Source of the DNA: Odobenus rosmarus divergens
Taxonomy: Eukaryota > Chordata > Mammalia > Carnivora > Odobenidae
Assembly (NCBI RefSeq): GCF_000321225.1
Contig: NW_004450477.1
Span: forward strand, 1,681,864 to 1,745,863
Direction: 5' to 3'
DNA: 64,000 nt
Below are positions 10,642-23,230 of the stretch, piece after piece. The stretch's first letter is position 1; each line of letters begins with the position of its first letter. The notes beneath the pieces are model-generated. The model saw nothing but the letters and a program-made list of their open reading frames with translations. It ran no database searches and was not told the origin of the DNA. The translations under genes and the position numbers were made by a program.

Positions 10642-13394
10642 GGGTATTTTGCCTGGATTTATTTCCCATAATAGATTGGGGTTTTGTTCCCACCTCCCAC
10701 CCAAGTTTTATCCATGACAATATAATTGATGCTTCTGCTCTGGAGCAGCACTAGATTATTTCCCAGGTGAGTGGAATTCATAAATTTCCCCATCAAATAA
10801 TTACTGATCCAGCCCCCAAACATTTTGTAAGTGGGACTCTTCTGTAAGACCCCACAGCAGGCCCCCCAAAAATAATGTGGGTGGTTATCACATGAGCATT
10901 TTTAGGATGCACACTAGCCCCAACAGAAAACTCAGGGGTAGAAGCTATGTAGATAATCCTGAATATCTCAATAAATTCCATCCACTTAACACTTTTAACG
11001 GACTACTGAAAATGTGAGTCTGAAAACCTTCCCACACAACACTACAGTTGGACAGTGGTTATCCATCTTTTGAGGGAGGTCTTAGCAACCCTGGTTACCC
11101 AGCGTCCTAAGAATCCTGCCACAGCCAAAGTCTTATTGAAATCTCCCATTATCCTTTCAACAATTCTACTCTATTCCTGTGTTTCTTCTTTGGACGGTCA
11201 AAGGAATAAGACGATAAAGATAGGCCACATGTAAAGCAAGGATTTCGTTTCCACTATAACCTGAACGCTAAATTTGGACACTGGGCTCTTAAAGGGAATC
11301 TGATCCCATTTACTGTGCTACTTTCCTGCTTCATGAACATTCTGCTACATTTCATTATCAGTCGTACTTGTGAGGAAAGCCGTTCTTCTATTCCAACTAT
11401 TTTCAGGGCTCTCTGATTAAAAACTGATACCAGGATAAGTAATCATTAAAAACATTCACAGACAATGCACATGGTATTTCTCATATAGTTTGTCTCATGT
11501 CTGTCTTTTTAATTTTACTTTTGTGCCTTTCGCACGGCGGATATTCTATTCTAGAATAGAAAGGGCAATCTCAAATTATTTTAATCCTGGTTCGCATGGG
11601 AAGTAACAGATGGATAAAGGAGGATTCTAAGAGGGGGATGAGGCTCAGTTTGTATGAAAATAACTGAATTTCTATTTTATTATAGCTATGACTTTAGACA
11701 GTTTGGGGGGATTATACTTTATTTTTATAGAAGCCTAAATCACACGACCAAAAGTTTATAACATCATTACCATTCTTAATGTATGCCATCAAAATCCCTT
11801 TATCAGCTGGCTATAATTTTTCAAAGCCCTTAAATATACAGTATGGGTCATTTTGTAGTCTGGCTTGCTTAAGGAGTGGAATGCATTGTACCACACTCAA
11901 TGCCCAAGATTCAGTGTAATTTGACCTCCTTTACTTGCCAGATAATCTCATTTGGTTTTGGTTTCCCTGGTGTGTGCTCAGCTCTCTGCTTCCCGGCAAC
12001 CATGCCTGTAGTCCCCTGGGGCAGTTGAACCGGGCAGGCTGTTGGCCTCCCCCTGCTGCCCTGGGAGGGCTCTGAACCCAACCCACCCAACCGAGGCCAC
12101 TAATTGAGGTGGTGCTCGGCGGAGGGGGGCTCTCCAGAAGACTACCATGGAGTAGGATCAGCCTAAGGATTAATAGCCTGTGACCTTATGTTAATGCTGA
12201 TAAGCAGCTTTCTTCCTAGAAAGCTGTGGCATTCCGATAGTAAAGAATGTCGTCTGTAACTGGAGTGATTCAGTATCTGAAAGCACCCACAGGGAGTTTG
12301 GAATTCAGGATACAGCTCATTTTGAAGGTCCAAAGAGCGCTCAGTCATCTCCTGAGGGGAAAACCTCAGTTCACATCCCAGCAGGGTTCCCTTCTTGGAA
12401 AAGCCAGGAGCAACTGGAGAAACGGGGGTTCTGCTTTCTGTGAGGAGGACCCTTTCACCTTGCATTAGTCAGAAATGTTGCTGGCTAAATACACAGTACT
12501 GAAGAAAGAGCCAGATCTTTTTTCAGTGGTGGGCATGAATGGAAACTCTCTACAACCCTTTCTTCATTCTGATATCTCTTATGTGCCTATGGCTTTACGG
12601 CCAGACATGGAAGCAGCCTCTTTAGGAGGGGGACTCTCAAGCTAGGACAGATGTTTTATGCTCCACACGTGGGACGCCAGAATTCCGAGTTTGTCCAAAG
12701 AAAGAGGATTTGAAATGTCTAGAGGACGAGGGGGAAATGGACTTTTGTAGTAACAGAGAATGTGCTTTGTTAAAGAGTGTGGCCATGTCATGACTCTTTG
12801 GCTAACAAAGATACTTGGTCTTCTCAGTTAAAGCCTGCAAACCAGAGAAAGGGGCTGGCTTTCTGAGGAGCTGCACAGTGCTCAAAACAGGAAGAGTAAA
12901 AGTCAACATGGTTTTTCCTAACGTGAAACACGACTCTGCACGCTCCTCTTTGTGTGGGGGTGGGGACAGTTATGCTCTTCTTTAGTGTGACCCAGTTCAG
13001 AATACAGAACACCTCGCTTGTCATCCATAAGAGCCACGCGGGATGAAATGCTAGTCCTGGACCAATAAGGGGAAATTTTGGGGAAATTCTTGCATAGCAT
13101 CAACTCGAAGGTACCAGGGATCCCTATCAAACTGCTACTTAGAAATTACTTCTAGTTTTCAGTGTATTTGTATCTATTTTGACTTTTAGTAAAAGTTTAG
13201 AAAGGTTGATGTGGAAGAAAGGGGATAGCAGCAGAGAATTCTCAGATCGGCAAGACTGGGTGAAATAGTTTTTCTTGGATCTGTACAAATTTGTTGGGCA
13301 AAATCCCAACCCCATCTTGCCCACTATCTCAGGGCTTTTGTTGCTCTCTGGAAAAGTAAGAAAATAAGAGATTCTTGCTCAATTGTAATTGCTG
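10642..13394. other. Non-coding stretch with one GC-rich patch
   Basis: No gene recognised. A GC-rich patch at about 11985-12150 stands out and is listed under findings. Open frames on both strands at 12163-12468 overlap one another and show no domain. Confidence 0.5.
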
Positions 13395-14516
13395 TCCAAT
13401 CTTTTTTTAAATTAAACTATGTTTTTAGATCATCGTATGTGAACATGTAGTTGTAAGAAACCATATGGAGCATTCTCATATGCCCTTGAGTCCCTTCCCC
13501 CCCCCCATGGTAGTATCTTACAAATTTGTCACAACCAGGATATTGACATGGATACATGTTCAAGCCTAGTGTTGCCCTTGTATGATCACCGCCTCCTCCC
13601 ACCACTCCTCCCTTGCTCCCCCCTACTCCTGCAACCATTAATCTGTGCTCCATTTCTACAGTTTTCTCATTTCAAGACTGTTAGATAAATGTAATCATGT
13701 GGTATATGATCTTTTGGGACTGGCTTTTGTCACTCAGGATAATTCTCTGGAGGTTGATCCAGGTTGTTGTGTGTTTCAAGAGTTCTTTTTTATTGCTAAG
13801 GAGCATTCCATGGTAAAAGGATATGCCACAGTTGGCTTAACCATTAACCTATTGAAGGACATCTGGGTTGTCTCTGATTTTTGGCTGCTGTTAAAAAAAA
13901 AAAAAACAACAACTGCTATAAACATAATTTCCATTTGTCTGGAAAAATGCCAAGATGTACAATTGGTGGGTTGTATGGTAGTTGCATGTTAAAAAAAAAA
14001 AAAGTTTGCCAGAGTAGCAGAACCATCTTACATTCTCACAAGTAATGTGAGTGCTCTAGTTCCTCATGGGTGTTTCATGTTGTCTCTATTTTAGCCATTC
14101 TGCTAAGTGTATAGTGATATCTCATTATGGTCTTTAATTTTCAACTACATAATGGCTAATGATGTTAAATATAATTTCATGTGCTAATTGACTATATATC
14201 CTCTTCAGGTAAATGTCTATTCATGTCTTTTGCCCATTTTCCAATTCATTTTTTTTTACTGTTGAGTTTTCAGAGCTCTTTATATATTCTAGAAACTAGT
14301 CCTCTGTCAGATATGTGGTTTGCAAATATTTTCTCCTAATTTATTCCTCATATTTGCATCTACTTCACAGGGACAAAAGCTCTTAATTTTGATAAAGTCT
14401 AATTTACTTATTCCTTTTATGGATTGTTTTTGGTGTCAACGCTAAGAACTCTTTGCCAGGCCCCAGGTCTCAAGGATTTTCTGTGTTTTTCATAGCTTTA
14501 TATTTTATATTTATAC
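13395..14516 (-). mobile_element. Old L1 fragment, 3' part
   Basis: The strand shown is the reverse complement of an old L1: it runs through GCTAAGGAGCATTCCATGG-like and CACTTTTGCCC-like landmarks, then TTGTCAGATATGTGGTTTGC and TTTTGATAAAGTCTAATTTA, in the usual antisense order from 3' UTR into ORF2. It is heavily decayed, with no usable reading frame, and a SINE cuts it at its right end. Confidence 0.75.
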
Positions 14517-14533
14517 CATGTTCCAATTTTTAT

Positions 14534-14760
14534 TTAAAGAGTTCTTTATTTGAGAGAGAGACCACGAAGGGAGGGGAGAGAGAGCACGGGTGGGGGGGGA
14601 GAGTATGGGGGGGAGGGGGGAGGGAGCCCGAGAGGGAATCTCAAGCAGACTCTGAGCTGAGCATGCCAGAGGTAGGCTCAGTCTCACCACCCTGAGGATC
14701 ATGACCTGAGCCAGAAACCAGGAGTTGGCCACTTAACCGACTGTGCTACCCAGGCGTCCC
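14534..14760 (-). repeat. Carnivore SINE with expanded G-rich segment
   Basis: A reversed, old SINE ending ACCCAGGCGTCCC. Imperfect duplications CCATGTTCCAATTTTTA and CCATGCTCCATTTTTAA flank it. Its middle holds repeated G runs of five to eight bases at about 14588-14626. Confidence 0.88.
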
Positions 14761-14999
14761 CCATGCTCCATTTTTAATTTTCATATAAAGAGACTTGCAG
14801 AGAAGAACTGCTTTGCCACTGTCCTTACCTTCTGCGCCCCCCCACCCCCCACTGGTAGGGAGCCCATGCTTCTGCCCTTGCAAGGCTGTGCCTTATCAAG
14901 CACTTAGATGCCAGGAGCAGAGCAAAGACTTCCCAGGGGTTTCAAATCTATAGCGAAGACCTGGCTTTTACAGTGGGCTGGTGTGGATGAAAGATGGAG

Positions 15000-15172
15000 T
15001 AGACACTAGAGTCCATCCGACTCCTAGAAACTGTCACTTTCTCGATGCACGACGTGGGCCACTTGCTCCACTACTCTGAGCCTCGGTTTCTTCATTTGTA
15101 TTAAGATTTAGGAGATTAAATTAGATACAATATGTGAAATTACTGGGTTTTCAGTAAATGGTCCCATTTTTC
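15000..15172 (+). repeat. MIR element
   Basis: ACTTGCTCCACTACTCTGAG, CCTCGGTTTCTTCATTTGTA and AGGAGATTAAATTAGATACA follow the MIR consensus order. Confidence 0.65.
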
Positions 15173-16797
15173 AAACTGATCCATTACAGCTGTTGAAAAA
15201 TAAGCAATGGGCCATTGTCAGACAACAGAAAAAGGCCAATTATATATATATAGCCAATCCTGAGTTCTAAGGGTGAATTATCTAGTTGATAGGTAAACTA
15301 GGAACCTGTACTCTTCCTAGCTTGGTGGCCAATACTTTCCCCAGTAACATAGCTACTGAGTACTACTTCCATAAAGATGGCAAATGAAAATTTTACTGTA
15401 ATTCAGTTAATTGCTAGAAGACTGAAGGACTTAGGAAAATGACATGGGTAGGAACAGACTTTTTTATCTGATTTTTTTTTTATCAACTATCATTAAATTA
15501 TGGAAAGATGTGAAATACCTATGAAATTAACTTCTCTAAACTATGTGAAGAAATTCTATCAGAAGAAAACATTGTTAGCTTACCGAGTTCGGTCCTTAAG
15601 ACCATCTGTACTAAATTTTCTGATTTTTTTTTTTAAACAAGCCAACTTTACAAATGACATTTGAGCTCTCTTACTGAACAGTAAAACATTGAAAAATCAG
15701 CTCCTACCTTTACTTTTATTTTCTCCGTACCTACCATTTTGCTCTTCCCATTTTTTTCACCATCCCTTATAAAAAAGATATAAAATGCCTCCCTCCATTC
15801 TTTAAAAAAAAAAAAAATTTCACCCAGCAACATCTCCAGACATAGTTCTGGAGATCACCTTGCATTGTGTCTGCCACAAATATTTTTATGCAATTTACTT
15901 TAAAAAAAACAAGCACCAAAGGCATTTGTGTTTTCTGTTCTAGGACCATTTTAGAAGAATAATGGGCAGGGTGAGGACCTAGGGAGAAGGCAGCAGTCAT
16001 TTCTAATTTGTTTCTTGGGGTGGCAGGAAGACCAGTTAAGGCTCATGCACATAGGCATCTTGGGTCTTTTTTAGCAGCATCTGCTTGAGCCATAAGCAGC
16101 CTCCCCAGGAACCATCCACTTCCTACCCTAACACTGGACCCTCAAAACCTGGAGCTCAGATACGTTTCTTAGCCTTGAGAATTGGATCTGTCCTTCATCA
16201 GTGTACTTATCACTTACAGCATGTTTTGAAGAGCAAGAGCCAATTCACATAAAGTGAATTATCATTTGTTGGTGTGTAGAGTTTGAAGTTTGATCCTGGC
16301 GTTGTTTAGAATGCCTATTCTCTTAAAACTTGATTTAACTGAAAAAAAAAAATTCTTCTGACTAGAAGAATAAGCCTGTGTTGATACCAGATATAAAACC
16401 TGCAAATAAACCTAAGTTTAAGGAAATTGGTACTTTAATGTTGGCCTTTGACATCCCACTTAGAGGCACTGCTTCCTAGGGTTATCACGTGAATTCTCAT
16501 CACATCAGACTATCAGGGAGAAAGGTAAAAAAAAAAAAATTATTTTCATAAAACTGCCATTCTAAATATTCACAAACCATAACCAACCTCAAAATTGATC
16601 TAAAATATAGACTGAGAACCCAATGGCTTGGCTAACTTAATCTCCCTCCTATGGTAAAACCAACTGAACTTTGATATAGTGTGTGCTTTGATTTCCCTTC
16701 CCATTGCTAACTACACCTAATGAACTCCATTATAACCCTTTGCTCCTATGTTTTCATCCTATTAAGTATTCTTTTTCTTTTTTTCCCACCATCCCAG
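15173..16797. other. Non-coding, no feature recognised
   Basis: AT-rich sequence with a short TA run at 15241-15251 and several A tracts. No gene supported; the right edge is the pyrimidine tract of the candidate exon at 16798. Confidence 0.5.
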
Positions 16798-16859
16798 TAC
16801 CCCACTCCTCAGCGGTACAGTTCATCTCGTCAGCCGGGGAGAGAACCTGGATGCTCAAG
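16798..16859 (+). other. Candidate unassigned exon
   Basis: A 62-bp segment is preceded by a long pyrimidine tract ending CCCAG and followed by GTAAGG directly after AAG, so both splice sites look strong on the + strand. It holds three CpGs in otherwise AT-rich sequence. Its length is not a multiple of three; all three frames are open across it. I do not recognise any peptide from it. It could be an upstream exon of a long MAPRE2 isoform, a non-coding RNA exon, or a chance pseudo-exon. Confidence 0.35.
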
Positions 16860-17282
16860 GTAAGGCTTAAATCTAAAATGGTGTGGAATTCCTTGTCTAC
16901 AGATTAAATTGAAGTATTAATGCCGTTGTGACATTTTAGTTTCAAAATTCCATTCTACAATTAAAGCAAGTATTCTGGTAAACATGCTCCATTAAAACAT
17001 TATTTTTCAAACTATTTCATTTCCCATAGGTATGAAGGGCTAATTGCTATCAGCAATTCCTCTAAAAATCATCAAGCCAATTGAAGTTTAATTTTGGAGA
17101 TATTATTAGTGATAAGTGGAAGGAGAGACTATTAAGATGTAGCCAAGTAACCTCAGGACGTCTCTTGGTATTTGTGAACAAGTGATTTTTTAATTTCATT
17201 TATTTATAATCAAGGCAACTGCTCAGACTTTACAAGAGGGTGGAGCATATTTGGGAAGGAGACAAAGACTCAGCAGCCCTCT

Positions 17283-17305
17283 CCCCCCCCCCCCCCCCCC
17301 CCCCC
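17283..17305 (+). repeat. Poly-C tract (23 C)
   Basis: An uninterrupted run of 23 cytosines, followed by GTTTGGGG. Such runs change length easily and may be miscounted by sequencing. Confidence 0.95.
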
Positions 17306-18377
17306 GTTTGGGGTTTGTGTTTGAAACACAATCCTTTGACCTTCACTTATTTCCCACTGGTATTCTTAGTCTCTCTCTCTCTAATGCCTTCAAGGTTCTT
17401 TCACCTCCAGTAGCTCCCTAGAACAAAGGAACAATTAACTGAAATTCCACCAGATGGCAATATTTGGAAAGCCATCCACCGAGGTTTCAAAGCTGAGAGC
17501 TACTATTGTTCAGAGAAGTCTCAATGTAAAATGTCCTAGACTTCACCAAAGGTATTCTAAACATCTTTAGTTTTACTTCTTTCCCCACAACATCAAAAGT
17601 TTTTACAAAAAAAAAAAAAATATGTTAGGGAGTATATCTGGTATTTTCTTTTGTTTTTCATTCTGGAATGGTAAAATTAGAAACGTCATTCTTAATTCTT
17701 CACGGTGTCCATATTAAAAGCTCAGATCAATAGATAATATACTATATTTGGTTTGGATTTCATGGTGATAAATACAATGATTAATGGTCATTTTTAAATT
17801 GAGAAAGCTAAAATTCTAAAAAAAGCATTTTAAGGAGTTGTCTTGATATTAAACCAAGTGAAATTTGCAGGTATAAAATACTTGTACTGATTTGGAATAA
17901 GTTATTTAAATGGGATGAGTAAACTTCTCTCCTTTTGCTCTAATGAAAGGGGAGAGCCTGACCCCTGAGTGGTGTCCAAACAGCTGGACTTTTCAAGGAC
18001 CAGAGCTGGGACAGACGGATGCAGAAAGGCATCTAAGGGCAATTAAAATAGAAAGCACCAAAGAGAGTCACCCAAGCTTGGCTCCATACACCTAAAAGCT
18101 GACCTTTAGTGCCGTTTGAAACCTGCTCTTGTGCTACTAGCCCTTCTGGTGGGGGACCCACGTGTCTGGGACGGTGCTGGTTTACTTCCACGGTCTTGGA
18201 ATATAGTTTCATTAGTACTCCCTTTCACCCTCAAAAGTATCTCCATTTGGATGATAAATTCTAGGGTTGCCTACCTTCTAGGCTGGTACGTTAGAAGAAA
18301 AAGTAATAGAAAAAGGTGGCCCAATACCTAAATAGGGTGTCTGTTTATAAACCTCCTCATATCTAGGACTGCAGGAC
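17306..18377. other. Non-coding, no feature recognised
   Basis: Sequence with no supported gene. A 71-codon frame at 18116-18331 has no known similarity. Confidence 0.5.
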
Positions 18378-18600
18378 AAATGCTCCCTTTTCTGTAAAGA
18401 GCCATGTCATAAATATTTTCCGCTTTGTGGGCCATACAGTGTCTGTCACGACTATTCATCTCACTGTAGTGTGACAGTCACCGTAAACAATACATAAATG
18501 AATGGGCTTGGCTGTGTTCCAATGAAGCTTTATTTACAGAAACAGGCAGTAGGTAGCATTTGCCTGGCAGGCCATAGTTTACAGATCCTCGTGAGCTAAT
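18378..18600. repeat. Ancient DNA-transposon-like repeat
   Basis: TTTCTGTAAAGAGCCATGTC, CTTTGTGGGCCATACAGTGT and GTGTTCCAATGAAGCTTTAT match a familiar old mammalian interspersed repeat, probably a hAT-type MER element. I am not sure of the family name. Confidence 0.6.
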
Positions 18601-19935
18601 TCTCCACCATTTCCTATCCCCTTACCAAGAGACAGCCATTCCTTAAATCCTCTCCTTTGTCTCCCTATCCCTTCTAGGTTGCAGCCTCCTTACTTAATAA
18701 CAGTTTCTGAGACGGTTGATAGTTGTTTGAGTGACTAATCTCAGTTGTGTGCTTCCTGAGCATCCTTGACTGAGTCTAGCTGCTTGCTTCGTATCCAAAT
18801 TGGTTTCTGCACTCTGCACACTATGCCTCTACCTTATACCTCATGACCTAGAACAGCCTTCCTTTTGAGAGATCGCTTGAATCCTAAAGTTAAATCCTAA
18901 AGCAATAGCTATGTAGTAGACAATTTAATTTTATGCTTTGGTCCTCACTAAATAACTGTTTATGGAAAATACAGCCACATGAAGGAAAGATGAACATTGA
19001 CAGTAGCAAATTTTTATTATAAAAATGGTACATTTAAAGGAAAGTTTGGAAAGGAAAAAAATGACGCATAACACCATCCCAAAATAACTGGTTTTTTGTA
19101 TATTTGCTTTTCTCACAAGTATTCCCGTTTTCCTATACTGGATGTGAACTTTGTGTTTTACTCACCATTAGTCACAAACCTCTTTCAGGAATCTTCAGAA
19201 TTGTTGTTAGAGTAGAATAGTATTATGTTATATCAGTGTGTCATAGTAACCTCCAGTTTTGTTGTTGGTTTGGTTCAGTCTAATTTGTATTTTTTTTCTT
19301 TTTTGTCTATTTCCTTAGTACAAAATCCCAGAAGTGGATTATTCAAAGATATGACCATTCTTATAACTTTTAATTTAGTTTACCAATTTCTTCCCAAATG
19401 GTTTGTAGTCTTTCACAAACATTTGCAATTTGAGAGGACTAGCCTCACCACAACTTAATCAGAAATAGCATTTAATTCAATAATATTTACTGAGTGTCTC
19501 CTGTATGTAAAGAACTGTGCTAATTGCTCTGGGGGGGTGTGTGTGTATATATAAAGGGTAGGTTTTTCCCACAAACCTGAGTGAGTACCTGCTCTGAACT
19601 ATGTATTGTAGGGTTTCCATGCTGAGCCAGAGATAGCTTCTGAGTTTGACCTTACTGGGGAGCTAAGATAGGTATATATAATATCTATAACTGTATACAA
19701 AATGAGATACACCATAGGAGAGATACAGAAAAATACATTGGGAGTCTGAGAGGGGGTTGGGGGGCAGCGGTTAGAGATGGCATCTGAGCTGAACCTTGGA
19801 GGTGAGTTGGATTGGAACATGAAGGTGGTGAGATTTGCCGTTCATTCCATAAACATGTATTGACAGCTAACTCTTGTACCGGGTGCTATGCTAAAAGCTA
19901 GGGTTTTAAAGGCAAACAAGACAGAGCTCTTAAAG
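18601..19935. other. Non-coding, probable old repeat remnants
   Basis: No gene recognised. Short stretches near 19475-19520 and 19840-19930 resemble an old repeat found in several places here (tract like 'ctgtgctaattgctct'), family not named. A GT/TA run lies at 19537-19553. Confidence 0.4.
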
Positions 19936-19946
19936 CTTAGCATCTA

Positions 19947-20151
19947 GGGGCACCTGGGTGGCTCAGTCAGTTAAGTGTCTGCCTTCGGCCTGCGTCATGA
20001 TTCCAGGGTCCTGGGATCGAGCCCCACATTGGGCTCCCTGCTGAGCGGGGAGCCTGCTTCTCCCTCTGCCTCTACCTGCCACTCCCCCTGCTTGTACTCT
20101 CTCTCTCTCTCTAATAAAAAATAAAAAATCTTAAAAAAAAAAAAAAAAAAA
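19947..20151 (+). repeat. Carnivore SINE
   Basis: A full-length forward SINE with a long A tail, flanked by CTTAGCATCTA at 19936-19946 and 20152-20162. Confidence 0.95.
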
Positions 20152-20193
20152 CTTAGCATCTAATGGAATTTACTGCTTTAAAAACAAAAAAAG

Positions 20194-20382
20194 AGGGCGC
20201 CTGGGTGGCTCAGTTGGTTAAGCAACTGCCTTCGGCTCAGGTCATGATCCTGGAGTCCTGGGATCGAGTCCCACATCAGGCTCCCTGCTCAGCAGGGAGT
20301 CTGCTTCTCCCTCTGACCCTCTTCCCTCTCGTGCTCTCTATCTCTCATTCTCTCTCTCTCAAATAAATAAATAAATAAAATC
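20194..20382 (+). repeat. Carnivore SINE, type B
   Basis: A forward SINE of the lineage with CTGACCCTCTTCCCTCTCGT in its body. A 17-bp A-rich duplication flanks it at 20177-20193 and 20383-20399. Confidence 0.95.
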
Positions 20383-20399
20383 TTTAAAAACAAAAAAAG

Positions 20400-21709
20400 T
20401 CTGCTAAGTTAGGATAGCTTATCTAGCAGAGGACACATGGGGGTAGGGATGAAGCCTGGGTCATCTTTTATAGATGGAGCTTTTTCATGGCTCTTCTTTT
20501 GATACAGTCTTGCTCTTTAGTTGTCCTGTCAGAATCTGTGGGAGATCTGTTTCTGTACGTTTGAAGGTTATTCTATTTGGCTGACCAACATTCCAATTAA
20601 AATTGGCCTATATTTACAGCTCCCCCTCCCCTGCCCCAAATGATATATTCATTGAGCAGGTACAGAGCCAGGCCTGGAATCAGTAAGACTTACATCCTAG
20701 CCCTGACCCCCTGATGACTGAAGCAAATCACCAAGAATTATAGGGTTTCATTTGTATGTTGTTTTTCAAATAGCTGGAAGGAACCTCAATCTAATACAAC
20801 TGACCCATTGTAAAGATGAACGTTGTTGGGTGAGGAGAGTTGCGTGACTAGCCAACCGCCAGCTGTTCGGTAAACAAGCCATGGCACCAGACCCTGGCCT
20901 CGGATTCCCTTCCTGCTTGGTCTGTGCTCAGTGCTGTAATTTGCCCTGTAATAAGAACTAAAAAGAGAATTTAACCTACACATTTTTGTGTGTGTGCATG
21001 TAGAAGTAACATGTATTTTTACCCAGCTCACACCACCACAAACTTCAAATTTTAATTTTAAATTTAAAAAGTTCAATAGTAATGAATAGATTAGTAGTAG
21101 AAAGAGAGGGAAATGGCAAACAAATTCCTACATCTGCCATTTTCCTCCTTTGGGATCTGGGCAAATAACTTGGCCACGCTAAGTTTTTACGTGTTGAGTT
21201 TGTTGTAAGAATGACTGGAGGTAACATAAGTGTTGGCTACATCATGGGCCCTCAGCAAGGGTTTCTCTTTCTCCTACTCTCCTAGAGCTACAGGTTCTTT
21301 ACAAGGTTCCTTTCGTTAAGGAGGTTACCCTATAAAACTCATAGGAATTAAATGATGGAATAAGAATACATTTATAAAAGTATCTGGTATAGAACCTAAT
21401 ATTTTCATTTCTGAATTTCACTTAACAATGCTTAAGTAGCATTTTAGAGGTTTTTGTTCATGGGTCTTTATCCTTCAGGAGCTTATTTCATATGGTCTAT
21501 GGATGTGTTGGTAAGACTTAGGAATTTTCTGCTATTTACTCAAAAATATGTCAAATACAGAGATGACTCAATGAAGAGAATATAGCTAAATATTAATAAT
21601 TTAAAAATCTTCCTGGTGAGTATGAGTGTATGTTATGCTATTTTACAGGTTTTTTCTACTTATCTGGATGTTTGAAATGTCTTAGGCCAACTTTTAAAAA
21701 CCCTGTATT
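20400..21709. other. Non-coding, no firm feature
   Basis: No gene seen. A weak MIR-like patch (TACATCCTAGCCCTGACCCC) is at about 20660-20730. Open frames on the - strand at 20786-21227 show no domain. Confidence 0.45.
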
Positions 21710-21722
21710 AAATATTAGGGCT

Positions 21723-21925
21723 CGGGCGCCTGGGTGGCTCAGTTGGTTGAGCGACTGCCTTCGGCTCAGGTCATGATCCTGGAGTCCCCCGATCGAGTCC
21801 CGCGTCGGGCTCCCTGCTCGGCGGGGAGTCTGCTTCTCCCTCTGACCCTCTTCCCTCTTGTGCTCTCTATCTGTCATTCTCTCTCTCAAATAAATAAATA
21901 AAATCTTTTTTAAAAATAAATAAAT
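21723..21925 (+). repeat. Carnivore SINE, type B
   Basis: A full-length forward copy with an extended A/T-rich tail. The exact 13-bp duplication AAATATTAGGGCT lies at 21710-21722 and 21926-21938. Confidence 0.96.
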
Positions 21926-23230
21926 AAATATTAGGGCTTGACCATGGCCCCATCACTGTGCAAGGGGCAGATGGTACCTTTTGGGCAAGAAAGTCGGGGT
22001 GTCCACCCTGATGGAGCTAGGGCCCACTGTAGCGAACACCCATGGGATGGGCAGTCCTGGCTAAGCACCATGGTGGGAGAGGTACAGGGCACCACGGGAG
22101 CCCCTCGCAGTGAGAGCAAAGCAGGGAGGGCAGACGAGGCTTCCAAGAGGCAGGGACCTCTCCTCTAAGACCTGATGGAAAAGGAGGAGCCAGCAGATGT
22201 TGAGAAGGGGACTGGAGAAAAGGGAGGGCTGTTGAGGTGGAAAGAGTAGCAGCTTCTTCAAAGATCTGGAAAGGAAATAAGAGAAGCATCTAGCATATTG
22301 GCTAAATTGGAAGTGACTCAGTAACGAGCTGCAGCATCCAGGAAGGCATGAAAGACAGGACTGGAGAGACGGAGGTGGAAGGGCCTTGGCAGGCCAGTGA
22401 AGGCCTTTGGGTCGTAGTCTGAAAGTGCTGGTTGGAGTGCTGTTAAGTGGAGATGTGAAACCTCCAGTTTCATGGTTTAAAATGGTTCTCCTGGCAGCTG
22501 GGTGGACAGTGGTGGGGAGGGGTTGAGAAGAGAAGAGAAAGGAAAGATGCTGAGCGTCTGTCCGAGGTGGTGATAGCTGGGGTAGGGAGGTGGGTGGACT
22601 TGAACACCAGTTGGAAGGTGAGACAGACAGGACTGGGTAAGGGAAAGGTCAGGGGTTAACTCACTGGCCATGTGCATGGAGTGTTGGCTATGTGGTAAGC
22701 ACCACTGTAGTGCTGAGAAGAAAAATAAGGTAAGCTCTAGGGAATACAGAGTGAGGCGTTGCTGTTCTGTGTAGAGGAGATGAATGAAGAGGGGTCTTGG
22801 CAGGAGCACAGAAGGACCCTCAGGGACCCCCATCTGGGATGCTACAGTGAGAAATAATCACCTGGCACCATGGAATTGAGTGGGCTCCCTGGAGGTTGAG
22901 TGGCAGTGTTGGGGTTGCCAGAGGAGGATGCCACATGCCTGGTGTGGGTGGGGGGTTTGATGGTATTGCTTGCTGAGGTAGGAAACCCAGGGTAACAGAA
23001 CATTGCAAGAACATGGCGAGAACCCAAAGCGTCATATTGAATGTGTTGAGTTCAGGATGCCTGTGATCTCTAAAAGGATGGACGTGGGGATTTGGGATCT
23101 GAACCCCAAAAGAGAAAATAAACCACAAATACAACCTTGGGAGTCACTAGCATGTAAGCAATTAGCCGCGAGTATAGGTAAAGAGTAGAACCTTAAAGAT
23201 CACCAATATTTAAGAGGTAGATTAAGGAAA

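Noticed and set aside
13645..13992. 115-codon + strand frame
   Set aside because: It is the antisense of an old L1 fragment.
22477..22833. 118-codon - strand frame
   Set aside because: It lies antisense within an old interspersed repeat and has no known similarity.
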